Shown here: positions 1 to 7,142 of the stretch, piece after piece
How the letters are laid out: every line of letters starts with the position of its first letter
Position numbering within the stretch: position 1 is the first letter of the stretch
NCBI GenBank assembly: GCA_004557805.1
Contig: SFFS01000030.1
Coordinates: 1-18,858 of the forward strand
Origin: Clostridiales bacterium
GTDB lineage: Bacteria > Bacillota > Clostridia > Christensenellales > Aristaeellaceae
Direction: 5' to 3'
DNA length: 18,858 bases
Translations under genes and position numbers: made by a program
The notes under the pieces: model-generated
Told to the model about the DNA's origin: nothing
Database searches by the model: none
The model's input: the letters and a program-made list of their open reading frames with translations, nothing else

Positions 1-1541
1 TCGCTGGCGGTCAGGTCTTCCAGATCGCCGATGTCCTGCATCGTACCGCGTCCGCCGGTGATGCGGTGCAGAATTTCCAGCATCCGCTTGGTTCCGATGC
101 GGCAGGGAACGCATTTTCCGCACGATTCATCCTGGATAAAATCGAGGAAGAACCGCGCCGTATCGACCATGCAGGTGTTCTGGCTCATCACAATCGCGCC
201 GCCGGAGCCCATAATCGCGCCCAGCGCGGTCAGCGCTTCGTAGGTGACCGGCGTATCGAGATGATCGGCCGTGATGCATCCGCCCGAAGGGCCGCCCAGC
301 TGCACGGCCTTGAAGCGCAGCCCGCCGGGCAGACCGCCGCCCACCTTGAAAATCAGATCGCGCAGCGAACAGCCCATCGGCACCTCTGCAATGCCCGTAT
401 TGACAATATCGCCCGCCAGTGCGAACACCTTCGTGCCCTTGGAGCGGCCTTCGCCGTAGGATGCGAACCACTCCGCGCCGCGGTTTATGATCTCCGGCAC
501 GTTGACCAGCGTCTCGACGTTGTTGATGATCGTCGGGCATCCGAACAGCCCCTTTTCAAACGGGAACGGCGGCTTCTGCGCAGGCTCGCCGCGCTTGCCC
601 TCGACCGAATGCATCAGCGCCGTCTCTTCGCCGCAGACAAACGCGCCCGCGCCGATGCGCACCTCCAGATCGAACCGGAAGTCGCTGCCGAGGATATTCT
701 CTCCCAGCATGGCCGCTTCGCGGCACTGATCGATCGCCGCGTTGAGCCGCTCCACCGCAATGGGATATTCCGCGCGGACGTACACGTACCCCTTGCTCGC
801 GCCGATGGCGTAGCCCGCGATCATCATGCCCTCGATCAGTCCGAACGGGTCGCTCTCGAGCACGGAACGATCCATAAACGCTCCGGGATCGCCCTCGTCC
901 GCGTTGCATACGATATATTTCTGCTCCGCCTGCTGCTTGAAGCCCGCTTCCCATTTCACGCCCGTGGGGAAGCCCGCGCCGCCGCGCCCGCGAAGGCCGG
1001 AGGCCTTCATTTCTTCCACAACGTCCGCCCGCTCCATGCCCAGCGCCTTCGCAATGGCCGTAAAGCCGCCGTTCGCAATATAGCTTTCCATGGATGCGAA
1101 ATCGACCACGCCGCAGTTGCGCAGCGCAATTTTGACCTGATTGGCGAAGAAGGGGATATCCTTCATCGCAGGAATGTGTTTCCCCGTTTCCGGATCGCGG
1201 TAGGTATATTCCTCCACGATCTGGCCGCCGATGACGTGCCGGTCGATGATCTCGCGCGCCTTTTCGGGCGTGACGTGAATATAGAACGTCCCCTCCGGCT
1301 CGACGATCATCACCGGGCCGAGCGAGCACAGGCCCATGCAGCCGGTAAACGTCGCGCCGCAGGTTTTGGTCAGGTTCTTTTCTTTCAGATATTCCGCCGC
1401 CGCGTCGCGCGTGGCGATGCATCCGGACGACACGCACGCGCCGCCGCCGCAGGTATAGATATGATGCGAAAATCCCGCTTTCGCGTCGTTATACGCTTTC
1501 GCGATGGACTGAAGATCTCCGGCGGAAGTAATTTTCGTCAT
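1..1541 (-). CDS. nuoF: NuoF-like NADH/FMN-binding diaphorase subunit (HydB/HndC type), C-terminus off window
   Basis: Flavoprotein subunit that exchanges electrons between NAD(P)H, FMN and iron-sulfur centres; in anaerobes it usually belongs to a soluble [FeFe]-hydrogenase or similar complex. The 513 visible codons show an N-terminal thioredoxin-like [2Fe-2S] domain (C31, C36, C68, C72), then the NuoF core with the glycine-rich FMN segment GLRGRGGAGFPTG, the NADH-site segment NADEGDPGAF and CGEETAL, and finally ESCGKCVPC, the first three ligands of a [4Fe-4S] cluster. The fourth cysteine and any C-terminal ferredoxin domain lie beyond base 1. Two start codons are possible, at 1547 and 1541. 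I chose 1541 because GAGGTG then sits 7 bases upstream; it would be only about 1 base from the other ATG. It follows the nuoE-like gene by 13 bases, so both are surely one operon. Which catalytic partner follows cannot be seen. Confidence 0.93.
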   Translation of the reverse strand, partial: MTKITSAGDLQSIAKAYNDAKAGFSHHIYTCGGGACVSSGCIATRDAAAEYLKEKNLTKTCGATFTGCMGLCSLGPVMIVEPEGTFYIHVTPEKAREIIDRHVIGGQIVEEYTYRDPETGKHIPAMKDIPFFANQVKIALRNCGVVDFASMESYIANGGFTAIAKALGMERADVVEEMKASGLRGRGGAGFPTGVKWEAGFKQQAEQKYIVCNADEGDPGAFMDRSVLESDPFGLIEGMMIAGYAIGASKGYVYVRAEYPIAVERLNAAIDQCREAAMLGENILGSDFRFDLEVRIGAGAFVCGEETALMHSVEGKRGEPAQKPPFPFEKGLFGCPTIINNVETLVNVPEIINRGAEWFASYGEGRSKGTKVFALAGDIVNTGIAEVPMGCSLRDLIFKVGGGLPGGLRFKAVQLGGPSGGCITADHLDTPVTYEALTALGAIMGSGGAIVMSQNTCMVDTARFFLDFIQDESCGKCVPCRIGTKRMLEILHRITGGRGTMQDIGDLEDLTAS

Positions 1542-1554
1542 TTTCATTCACCTC

Positions 1555-2046
1555 TCAGTCCTTGTAGCCGTCCAGAATGGCCTGCATGCCGGAAGGCTCG
1601 CACTTCTGATATACGGTATCGTCGATCATGATGACGGGGGCCAGCCCGCACGCACCCAGGCAGCGCGCAATAAGAATGGAAAACCGGCCGTCCGGCGTGG
1701 TTTCGCCCACGCTCACGCCCAGCAATTCTTCCAGCTTTTCCACAATCAGCTTTCCGCCCTTGACGTAGCACGCCGTACCCAGGCAGATCTTGATTTCATG
1801 CCGTGCGCGCGGCGTAGTGGAAAAGAATGAATAGAACGATACTACGCTGCTGACGTAGCTCGGCGAAAAGCCCAGCTCTTCCGCCACCAGCCGCTGCACC
1901 TCTTCGGGCAGATAGCCGTAAATCTCCTGCGACAGATGCAGCACCGCGATCAGACAGCCCTGTTTGTCCTTGTAGGTTTCGATCACCTTGCGGACGGCCT
2001 CGAGCTTCTGGTTCGAAGCGGCTGCGTTGGTCAATCCGTTGCTCAT
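1555..2046 (-). CDS. nuoE: NuoE-like [2Fe-2S] thioredoxin-fold subunit (HydC/HndA type)
   Basis: Small electron-transfer subunit that partners NuoF-type flavoproteins. The protein (163 residues) has an N-terminal helical region (KDKQGCLIAVLHLSQEIYGYLP) and a C-terminal thioredoxin-like ferredoxin domain with the family's cysteine pattern: CLGTAC (C-x4-C) and, about 35 residues later, CLGAC (C-x3-C). An in-frame ATG exists at 2061, but that ATG is itself part of the sequence ATGGAGGG, whose GGAGGG lies 7 bases before the ATG at 2046, so 2046 is the better start (MSNGLTNAAA). It is the first gene of the minus-strand operon, with a sigma-A-like promoter at 2159-2187 and a leader of roughly 105 bases. 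It faces away from rex, the usual regulator of such NADH-linked genes. Confidence 0.93.
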   Translation of the reverse strand: MSNGLTNAAASNQKLEAVRKVIETYKDKQGCLIAVLHLSQEIYGYLPEEVQRLVAEELGFSPSYVSSVVSFYSFFSTTPRARHEIKICLGTACYVKGGKLIVEKLEELLGVSVGETTPDGRFSILIARCLGACGLAPVIMIDDTVYQKCEPSGMQAILDGYKD

Positions 2047-2108
2047 ACGATTTCCCTCCATCCCTGAAATTTGTAACGCCAGCGAATTCCTGTTTGTTCA
2101 CGCTATCC

Positions 2109-2126
2109 ATGTGATAAATATATCAA
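2109..2126. promoter_or_regulatory. Candidate Rex operator in the nuoE leader
   Basis: ATGTGATAAATATATCAA contains the inverted repeat TGATA-AATA-TATCA. It matches 9 of 14 defined positions of the Rex consensus TTGTGAA-N4-TTCACAA. It lies just downstream of the predicted nuoE start of transcription, a position where a bound repressor would block. The match is imperfect and the assignment is inference from layout. Confidence 0.35.
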
Positions 2127-2158
2127 CGAACGATCATGAACAAAATTAACTTGTAAAA

Positions 2159-2187
2159 ATAATACCATTTAAGTCAGTTTCGTGCAA
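2159..2187 (-). promoter_or_regulatory. Promoter of the nuoE-nuoF operon
   Basis: Read on the minus strand: TTGCAC, a 17-base spacer, then TATTAT. Each box is one mismatch or so from the sigma-A consensus. Transcription should start near 2152, giving a leader of about 105 bases before nuoE. Confidence 0.7.
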
Positions 2188-2259
2188 TACTTTTTGGCGT
2201 TTCTTTTAAACGTTGAAGTAATCACGTGATAAAAGCCTCAAACTTTTCTGTGCGTGAGC

Positions 2260-2277
2260 ATGTTAACGTTTGCAAAA
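2260..2277. promoter_or_regulatory. Candidate Rex operator between the two divergent promoters
   Basis: ATGTTAACGTTTGCAAAA matches 6 of 7 positions in the left half and 4 of 7 in the right half of the clostridial-type Rex consensus TTGTTAA-N4-TTAACAA. It sits between the nuoE and rex promoters, about 40 bases upstream of the rex -35 box. Weak on its own. Confidence 0.3.
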
Positions 2278-2316
2278 AAACTATACGTTTTCACAAAAAA
2301 GTAACATTCCCACCGA

Positions 2317-2346
2317 TTGCGCAACCGCCCCTTCATGTGTTATAAT
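2317..2346 (+). promoter_or_regulatory. Promoter of rex
   Basis: TTGCGC (2317-2322), an 18-base spacer and a perfect TATAAT (2341-2346). The predicted start of transcription near 2353 falls inside the inverted repeat at 2350-2363. Confidence 0.75.
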
Positions 2347-2349
2347 AGG

Positions 2350-2363
2350 CTATCGTCGGATAG
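2350..2363. repeat. Inverted repeat over the rex transcription start
   Basis: CTATC-GTCG-GATAG is a perfect 5-base inverted repeat immediately after the rex -10 box. It could be an operator half-site pair or the first hairpin of the message. It does not resemble the Rex consensus. Confidence 0.4.
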
Positions 2364-2398
2364 TTCCGGCTTAATTTATTATGAAAGGTCTTGTCTCT

Positions 2399-3073
2399 AT
2401 GACTCGCTTGTATAACAGGCGCCAGCGCGTTTCCGACGCCATGACGCGCCGCCTTCCCGCCTACTATCGTCATCTGCGCCTGTTGGAAAAGCGCGGCGTA
2501 CAGTATATTTCCTCCCGCACCCTCGGCGAGGAAATGGGGCTGACCGATTCGCAGATCCGCCAGGATCTCAGCTCCTTCGGCGGTTTCGGCCGTCAGGGAC
2601 GCGGGTATCAGGTTTCCGCGCTGCGCCAGACGATCGAATCCATTCTCGGCCTCGATCAGGGGCATCATGTCGTAATCATCGGCGCCGGGCGCCTCGGCAC
2701 GGCCATCGCGGCCTTCCGCGGCTTCTCCAACGTCGGCTTTACCATCGCCGCCATGTTCGACGCCAATCCCGCCGTGTGCGGCACGACGATCGAAGAAATC
2801 CCGGTGCTCCCCATTGATGAAATGGAAGCCTGGTCGAAGGAACATCCGTTCCAGATCGCCGTTATCGCGGTGCCGAAGAATGCCGCGCAGAGCGCGGTGG
2901 ACGCGGCGTGCGCGTGCGGCGTGCGCGGCGTGCTGAACTTCGCCGAAACCGACATCTCCGTGCCGGAGGGCGTACTGCTGCGCAGCGTACACCTTTCCGA
3001 CAGCCTCATGGCGCTTTCTTTCCGTATGCACGAGGAGGAAATCATCTCCGGGCAGAAGGACGACTGGCTTTGA
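2399..3073 (+). CDS. rex: Redox-sensing transcriptional repressor Rex
   Basis: Rex binds DNA when NAD+ is high and lets go when NADH rises, so it de-represses NADH-reoxidising pathways such as hydrogenase and fermentation genes. The protein has 224 residues, normal for the family. Residues 15-75 form the winged helix (RLPAYYRHLRLL, GVQYISSRTLGEEMG, QIRQDLSSFGGFGRQGRGY). Residues 90-125 open the Rossmann domain with IIGAGRLGTAIA (the GxGxxG nucleotide loop) and FDANP, whose Asp contacts the cofactor ribose. The C-terminal helix closes the dimer. An ATG at 2381 is in frame but has no Shine-Dalgarno; GAAAGG lies 10 bases before the ATG at 2399, which I prefer. It is divergent from the nuoE-nuoF operon, which is its likely target. 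About 156 bases separate it from yebC. Confidence 0.94.
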   Translation: MTRLYNRRQRVSDAMTRRLPAYYRHLRLLEKRGVQYISSRTLGEEMGLTDSQIRQDLSSFGGFGRQGRGYQVSALRQTIESILGLDQGHHVVIIGAGRLGTAIAAFRGFSNVGFTIAAMFDANPAVCGTTIEEIPVLPIDEMEAWSKEHPFQIAVIAVPKNAAQSAVDAACACGVRGVLNFAETDISVPEGVLLRSVHLSDSLMALSFRMHEEEIISGQKDDWL

Positions 3074-3156
3074 TCCCAAAAGGCGCGCAGCGCCATAAAA
3101 AACACGGTTTCCGGATCCCTGCACCCGCCTTTTCCATGCCATTTTTCGGCATTTGA

Positions 3157-3186
3157 TTGACGGATGCAGGGGTTTTGTGATACGAT
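3157..3186 (+). promoter_or_regulatory. Promoter of yebC
   Basis: TTGACG (3157-3162), an 18-base spacer and TACGAT (3181-3186) preceded by TGa, an extended -10. It lies in the rex-yebC gap, so yebC and the next gene can be transcribed without rex. Confidence 0.65.
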
Positions 3187-3229
3187 ATGCTTTGGAACTG
3201 AATCCATACCGGTCTGGAGGGTATAACAA

Positions 3230-3979
3230 ATGTCGGGACATTCCAAATGGGCTAATATCAAGCATAAAAAAGGCAAGGCCGACGCCGCGCGCGGAAAGAT
3301 TTACACCAAAATCGGCCGCGAAATTGCAATCGCTGTCAAGGAGGGCGGTTCCAACCCCGATTCCAACAGCAAGCTGCGCGACGTAATCGCCAAGGCGAAA
3401 GCCAACAATATGCCCAACGATAACATCAGCCGCTCCATCAAAAAGGCTGCCGGCGAAATGGGCAACATCAACTACGAAGAAATCACCTATGAAGGCTATT
3501 CCGCAGGCGGCTTGGCCATCATGGTCGAGTGCGTCACGGATAACCGCAACCGTACTGCGTCCGATATCCGCCACTATTTCGACAAGTTCGGCGGCAATCT
3601 CGGCGCGACCGGTTCCGTCGGCTGGATGTTCGACCGCAAGGGTCTGATCGTCGTCGACCGCAAGCCCGGCATGGACGAGGATGAGATGATGATGCTCGCG
3701 CTCGACTGCGGCGCGTCGGACATGCAGGCCAACGAGGATTCCTTCGAGGTCTACACCGAGGTTTCGGATTTCTCCTCCGTGCGCGAAGGGCTCGAAAAGG
3801 CCGGCTGCACGTTCCTCTCCGCGGAGCTGACCCGCATCCCGCAGAACACCACCGCCATCACCGATCCCGAAACGCTGGAGAAAATCAACAAACTCCTCGA
3901 CGCTCTGGACGACATGGACGACGTGCAGAACGTCTATCATAACGGCGAACTGCCTGAGGAGGAAGAAGAAGACGACTAA
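3230..3979 (+). CDS. yebC: YebC/TACO1 family protein
   Basis: Members were long annotated as transcription regulators (YebC/PmpR); more recent work links the family to translation through difficult, proline-rich stretches (TACO1/YebC2). The protein has 249 residues, the usual length, and begins with the family signature MSGHSKWANIKHKKG followed by DAARGKIYTKIGREI. Other hallmarks are NMPNDNISRSIKKA, YEEITYEGY and the acidic middle domain. The C-terminus ends in a run of Glu and Asp. GGAGGG sits 8 bases before the ATG, so the start is secure. It has its own promoter and is followed after 34 bases by a gene for a secreted protein, with which it is probably co-transcribed as far as the terminator at 5292. 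Whether it acts in translation or transcription here cannot be read from sequence. Confidence 0.95.
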   Translation: MSGHSKWANIKHKKGKADAARGKIYTKIGREIAIAVKEGGSNPDSNSKLRDVIAKAKANNMPNDNISRSIKKAAGEMGNINYEEITYEGYSAGGLAIMVECVTDNRNRTASDIRHYFDKFGGNLGATGSVGWMFDRKGLIVVDRKPGMDEDEMMMLALDCGASDMQANEDSFEVYTEVSDFSSVREGLEKAGCTFLSAELTRIPQNTTAITDPETLEKINKLLDALDDMDDVQNVYHNGELPEEEEEDD

Positions 3980-4013
3980 CAGGGCGCTCAACGCGCCGGA
4001 AAAGGAGACATGC

Positions 4014-5273
4014 ATGGTTAAAAAAGTGCTTGTGCTTTTGCTCGCGCTGCTGATGATCGGTTCCTGTGCGAACGCTGAAATCAGTAATCGCGACCTGCAG
4101 ATGAACAGCGGCATCGCCGCCGTCAGTTCGCAGGACACCTATTTCTTCTGCCCGATGGAAGAGGGCGTGACCGGCCATTGGGGTCTGTATGCGGTGAGCA
4201 GCTGCCAGAACGGCCCGATCATCGAGATTTCCAACGGCTATCCGGCCCGTCTGGTCTACGCCAACAAGACCTCCGTTTACTTCCTGGCGTATAACGATTC
4301 CATCCGCTCCACCCACGATCTGTACCGCGTGGACATTTCCGACGGCTCCGCCAAGAAAATGCTCAGCGATGTAAAGACCTGCTTTGTGGGCGACGGCAAC
4401 AACTTCTTCTATACCACCAAGGATGCGCCCTGCCTGCTGATGAGCTACGACCTGACCAAGGAAGAGAGCAAAAAGGTCAAGGACATGAGCTCCAGCAACA
4501 AGACCATCTACGACGCCGGCACCTTCAGCGGCAGCACCTATTTCCTCACACAGACCGAGTCCGGCACGGAGAACGGCTACGTCCTCAACAAGAACGGAAA
4601 GGCCAACAACCTTGACGCTCCGTCCCCCACGCTCGCCACGGGCATGCTCTACGAGGGCTACCGCATCTACTCCACCTCCTCGGTGGGCAACAACGTCTAT
4701 TCCGTCAAGCTCGGCCAGAAAAAGGCCACACAGCTGGGCAAGGAATACGGCATGACGCTGACCACGCCGCGCTTCGGCGCCGCGTTCTACTGCTACGACG
4801 GCAACAACCATTCGATCGTGCGCGTGCCGATCGACGGCTCTGCCGAAACGAAGCAGGCGCTTGACGGCAAGGCGCTCAGCCGCTTCATCATCGGCGGCTA
4901 CGGCGACGAAGTGCTCCTTCTGAGCGACGGCGGCGTTTACGCCTTCGACGGCAATCTGTCCGGCAAGACGCGCCTGTTCGATTTCGACCTGGGTACCGCC
5001 AACCAGATCTGGTGCAATCTCACCCAGTCGCATGATAACAACTACGTGCTCGTCTACGGCTACGGCCAGCGCACCTTCACTTATTCCTCCACGATGATGC
5101 CCACCAGCGTCTACGTGTTCAACCGTGCGACCGGCGAAAAGGTCTTCGGCTATCCGGAATATGAAGAAGCGCTGACGCTCGAACAGCTGATCGAAGAAAA
5201 CGGCGGCTCGTTCGGCGGCGACACGACGGAACCGACTGAAGGCGAAGAAGCGGACGACTGGTTCGTGTTCTAA
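4014..5273 (+). CDS. Secreted or lipid-anchored beta-propeller-like protein of unknown function
   Basis: I cannot name this gene. The 419-residue product starts with a signal peptide: KK, then a hydrophobic run VLVLLLALLMIG. IGSC fits a lipobox, so cleavage before Cys18 and lipid anchoring is possible; ANA just after would also suit signal peptidase I. The rest is made of repeated short beta-strand blocks with aromatic and glycine turns (for example HWGLYAVSS, DLYRVDISDG, GVYAFDG, SVYVFNRATG), the pattern of a propeller such as the DUF5050 group. No enzyme motif is visible. The tail is strongly acidic and low-complexity, ending in WFVF. AGGAG lies 6 bases before the ATG. It follows yebC by 34 bases and ends at a strong terminator, so the two are probably one transcript. 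A role outside the membrane in binding or sensing is a guess. Confidence 0.85.
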   Translation: MVKKVLVLLLALLMIGSCANAEISNRDLQMNSGIAAVSSQDTYFFCPMEEGVTGHWGLYAVSSCQNGPIIEISNGYPARLVYANKTSVYFLAYNDSIRSTHDLYRVDISDGSAKKMLSDVKTCFVGDGNNFFYTTKDAPCLLMSYDLTKEESKKVKDMSSSNKTIYDAGTFSGSTYFLTQTESGTENGYVLNKNGKANNLDAPSPTLATGMLYEGYRIYSTSSVGNNVYSVKLGQKKATQLGKEYGMTLTTPRFGAAFYCYDGNNHSIVRVPIDGSAETKQALDGKALSRFIIGGYGDEVLLLSDGGVYAFDGNLSGKTRLFDFDLGTANQIWCNLTQSHDNNYVLVYGYGQRTFTYSSTMMPTSVYVFNRATGEKVFGYPEYEEALTLEQLIEENGGSFGGDTTEPTEGEEADDWFVF

Positions 5274-5291
5274 TCGTAAATCAGCATAACC

Positions 5292-5323
5292 AAGCGCCCA
5301 AACCTTTCGGTTTGGGCGCTTTT
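5292..5323 (+). terminator. Intrinsic terminator after the yebC operon
   Basis: A perfect 13-base stem, AAGCGCCCAAACC with GGTTTGGGCGCTT, closed by loop TTTC and followed by T residues, 18 bases past the stop codon. The A-rich 5' side means it could also act on the other strand. Confidence 0.92.
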
Positions 5324-5325
5324 CA

Positions 5326-5341
5326 TAGGGTATATCTGAAA
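5326..5341 (+). repeat. Short dispersed repeat, copy 1 (insertion-sequence end-like)
   Basis: TAGGGTATATCTGAAA differs at one base from TAGGGTGTATCTGAAA at 18048, which lies at the left edge of the insertion sequence in this window. A third, shorter version is at 14307. This copy has no transposase beside it. It directly follows the terminator at 5292. Confidence 0.5.
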
Positions 5342-5499
5342 AAAAGGAACGACGGCACGAGCGGTTTTTCGCCAGCTCAAGAAGGAAAGCCGAAGGGTTT
5401 ACGGAACTAACTCAACAGCAACGCCGTACAACTCGCATCAAGGAGGCCGAGATAAATTTGCGCCGGATACAGATTACCGGTTCTGCAGGCACTGCTTAG
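5329..5499 (+). pseudogene. Possible remnant of a basic, helical protein (recombinase-like?)
   Basis: The 347 bases between the terminator gene end (5273) and the EFR1 gene hold no intact gene. One frame stays open for 56 codons here without a start codon or ribosome-binding site. It reads as a charged helical segment (FTELTQQQRRTTRIKEAE, then INLRRIQ) that resembles, loosely, the coiled region near the end of large serine recombinases. It starts inside the short repeat at 5326, so a decayed mobile element is possible. This is weak: no catalytic motif is present and the likeness is by eye. Confidence 0.2.
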
Positions 5500-5620
5500 A
5501 ATCCATCAGCAGCCCTTTCCGACACAGAAACGGCAGAAAAGACGCCGAGTTGGAGTCTCAGGAAATTTTTCGATACGCCTGCGTGCGCTTTCAGGTACGC
5601 TTTCATTATGGAGGAAGCAG

Positions 5621-6367
5621 ATGATCCTATACTTTTCCGCAACCGGGAACTGCAAATATGTGGCGGCGCGTCTCGCGCAGGCCTTTGACCAGCGAACGCT
5701 GTCCATTGTCGAGTGTATCCGCGAAAGCAACTATGCCTTTGAAGATTCAACCCTCGGCATCATCTCGCCCACCTATCATTGGGGCCTGCCGAGCATCATG
5801 AAGGAATTTCTGGAAAAGTCCTCCTTCGCAGCGGAGTATCTGTATTTTATCTCTACCTACGGAACCACCCCCGGAGCCTCCGGTGCCATAGCGCAAAAGG
5901 CCGTTCACGGCCGAAAAATCGACGCCTTTTATTCCGTCCGGATGGCGGATACGTGGACGCCGACCTTCGATCTTTCCACGCCGGAAAAAATTGCGGCGTT
6001 TACCGCTGCGACGGAAATGCAAATCGACGGCATAATTCGCGGTGTTAACGAGCGCCGCGCAAACGCACGAATGTTCCCGCGTCTGCCTGCGTTCCTCGCG
6101 GAACTGACCGCGCAGCCGATATATAACGTCTGCGCCAGAAAAACCGCTCATCTCCATGTTGAGCAGGATCGCTGCACCGGCTGCGGCCTGTGCGCAAAAA
6201 AGTGCCCGGTACAGGCGATCTCTATGCAGAACGGACGGCCCGTATGGATTCGAAAGAAGTGCGCGATGTGCCTGGGCTGCCTGCATCGCTGCCCCAGGTT
6301 TGCCATACAGTACGGAAAACGCACGCAAGCGCACGGCCAGTACACAAACCCGAATGTGAAGCTGTAA
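5621..6367 (+). CDS. EFR1 family protein: flavodoxin-like domain plus two [4Fe-4S] clusters
   Basis: A cytoplasmic electron-transfer protein that joins an FMN-binding flavodoxin fold to a bacterial-type ferredoxin. Residues 1-165 are flavodoxin-like, with the phosphate loop FSATGNCKYVA at 5-15, SPTYHWGLP at 49-57 and STYGTTPG at 78-85. Residues 185-224 carry two classic cluster motifs: C185-x2-C188-x2-C191-x3-C195-P and C214-x2-C217-x2-C220-x3-C224-P. Length (248) suits the family. GGAGGA ends 5 bases before the ATG. I see no convincing promoter; the gene stands after a strong terminator, so it must have one. yunB follows on the same strand after 66 bases with no obvious terminator between. 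The redox partner is unknown; such proteins are common in strict anaerobes. Confidence 0.9.
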   Translation: MILYFSATGNCKYVAARLAQAFDQRTLSIVECIRESNYAFEDSTLGIISPTYHWGLPSIMKEFLEKSSFAAEYLYFISTYGTTPGASGAIAQKAVHGRKIDAFYSVRMADTWTPTFDLSTPEKIAAFTAATEMQIDGIIRGVNERRANARMFPRLPAFLAELTAQPIYNVCARKTAHLHVEQDRCTGCGLCAKKCPVQAISMQNGRPVWIRKKCAMCLGCLHRCPRFAIQYGKRTQAHGQYTNPNVKL

Positions 6368-6401
6368 TCCGGAATTCAGCGTTCCGGTCATTCCCCGCGC
6401 C

Positions 6402-6436
6402 CACGCCGCATATTTTCATCGGGGTGATGCGGCGTG
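6402..6436 (+). promoter_or_regulatory. Stem-loop enclosing the yunB ribosome-binding site and start codon
   Basis: CACGCCGCAT (6402-6411) and ATGCGGCGTG (6427-6436) form a perfect 10-base stem. The 15-base loop contains the Shine-Dalgarno GGGGTG, and the downstream arm contains the GTG start codon. There is no T run, so it is not a terminator. If transcribed whole, it would hide the start codon. Function is inferred from position only. Confidence 0.5.
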
Positions 6437-7102
6437 ATTGAAACGAAACTCTCCCGCAAACGGCGCAGAAAGCGGTTCCCGCTGCGGTTTCTTCTGGCCG
6501 TGCTGATTCCGGCGGCGCTGTTCTTCTGGGCCGACGCAAACCTGCGGCCCGTCATTCTCACGATGGCCGAGGCACAGGCGCGCGTCATGGCGGTGCAGGC
6601 CATGAACGACGCGGTCTTCGACGTGATGCGCTCCGACGGCCTGTACGACGATCTGATGACCGTTATCCTTGATGACAGCGGCCGCGTATCGGTTATGCGC
6701 GCCGATACGGCGAAGATGAACGAACTGGCCACCACTTCGGCGCTGCGCGTACAGCAAAATCTGAGCGAAATCGCCGAGGCCGGAATCTCCATCCCGCTCG
6801 GCGCGGCGCTGGGCGGCCAGCTTTTTGCGGGCAGCGGCCCGCGCATCACAGTGCGAATCGTCCCGGTCGGCGCGGTTTCCACCGAATTCAAGAGCGAGTT
6901 TTCCGCCGCCGGAATCAACCAGACGCGCCATCGAATCTTTCTGCGCATCGACACGACCGTGCAAATGGTCATTCCGACGGGCACGCAAACGGCGCATGTT
7001 TCAGCGCATGTGCCGGTGGCCGAAAGCATCATCGTCGGCGAGGTGCCGGATTCGTTCGTCGACGTCGCCAACGAAGAGGATATGCTTAACCTGCTCGATT
7101 GA
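6434..7102 (+). CDS. yunB: Sporulation protein YunB
   Basis: YunB is a membrane-anchored protein required for efficient endospore formation in Bacillus; its biochemical role is not known. The 222-residue product has a very basic N-terminus (KLSRKRRRKRFPLR), one membrane segment at about 17-34, and the extracytoplasmic domain typical of the family: PLGAALGGQLFAGSGPRI, VPVGAVSTEFKSEFSAAGINQTRHRI, then ETAHVSAHVPVAES-like strands near the end. The start is GTG at 6434, with GGGGTG 7 bases upstream; the nearby ATG at 6427 is in another frame and hits a stop at once. The ribosome-binding site lies in the loop of a strong hairpin. A GC-rich terminator follows. The presence of this gene is one of the better signs that the host makes spores. 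Confidence 0.87.
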   Translation: MIETKLSRKRRRKRFPLRFLLAVLIPAALFFWADANLRPVILTMAEAQARVMAVQAMNDAVFDVMRSDGLYDDLMTVILDDSGRVSVMRADTAKMNELATTSALRVQQNLSEIAEAGISIPLGAALGGQLFAGSGPRITVRIVPVGAVSTEFKSEFSAAGINQTRHRIFLRIDTTVQMVIPTGTQTAHVSAHVPVAESIIVGEVPDSFVDVANEEDMLNLLD

Positions 7103-7118
7103 CAAATCGTTTTATTTT

Positions 7119-7142
7119 GGCGGCGAATGCGCCGCCTTTTTT
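7119..7142 (+). terminator. Intrinsic terminator after yunB
   Basis: GGCGGCG-AATG-CGCCGCC followed by six T residues, 16 bases after the yunB stop. Confidence 0.93.

Noticed and set aside
66..1631. Very long plus-strand open frame (521 codons) opposite the nuoF-like gene
   Set aside because: Its translation is Arg/Ala/His-rich without any domain, while the opposite strand encodes a clear NuoF-type protein. GC-rich codon use leaves the antisense frame open.
3080..3155. Hairpins GGCGC-GCA-GCGCC and ATGCC-N7-GGCAT after rex as a terminator
   Set aside because: Neither is followed by a proper T run on the plus strand, so I do not call a terminator there.
2333..4138. Minus-strand open frame of 601 codons across rex and yebC
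   Set aside because: It is antisense to two well-recognised genes, lacks a ribosome-binding site and shows no family motif.
6369..6387. Hairpin CCGGAA-N7-TTCCGG after the EFR1 gene as a terminator
   Set aside because: The stem is short and no T run follows; read-through into yunB seems likely.
6386..6416. Sigma-E-like promoter ahead of yunB (GTCATT and CATATTTT, 14-base spacer)
   Set aside because: Transcription would start near 6423, cutting into the Shine-Dalgarno GGGGTG at 6421-6426, so the message could not be translated normally from the GTG at 6434.
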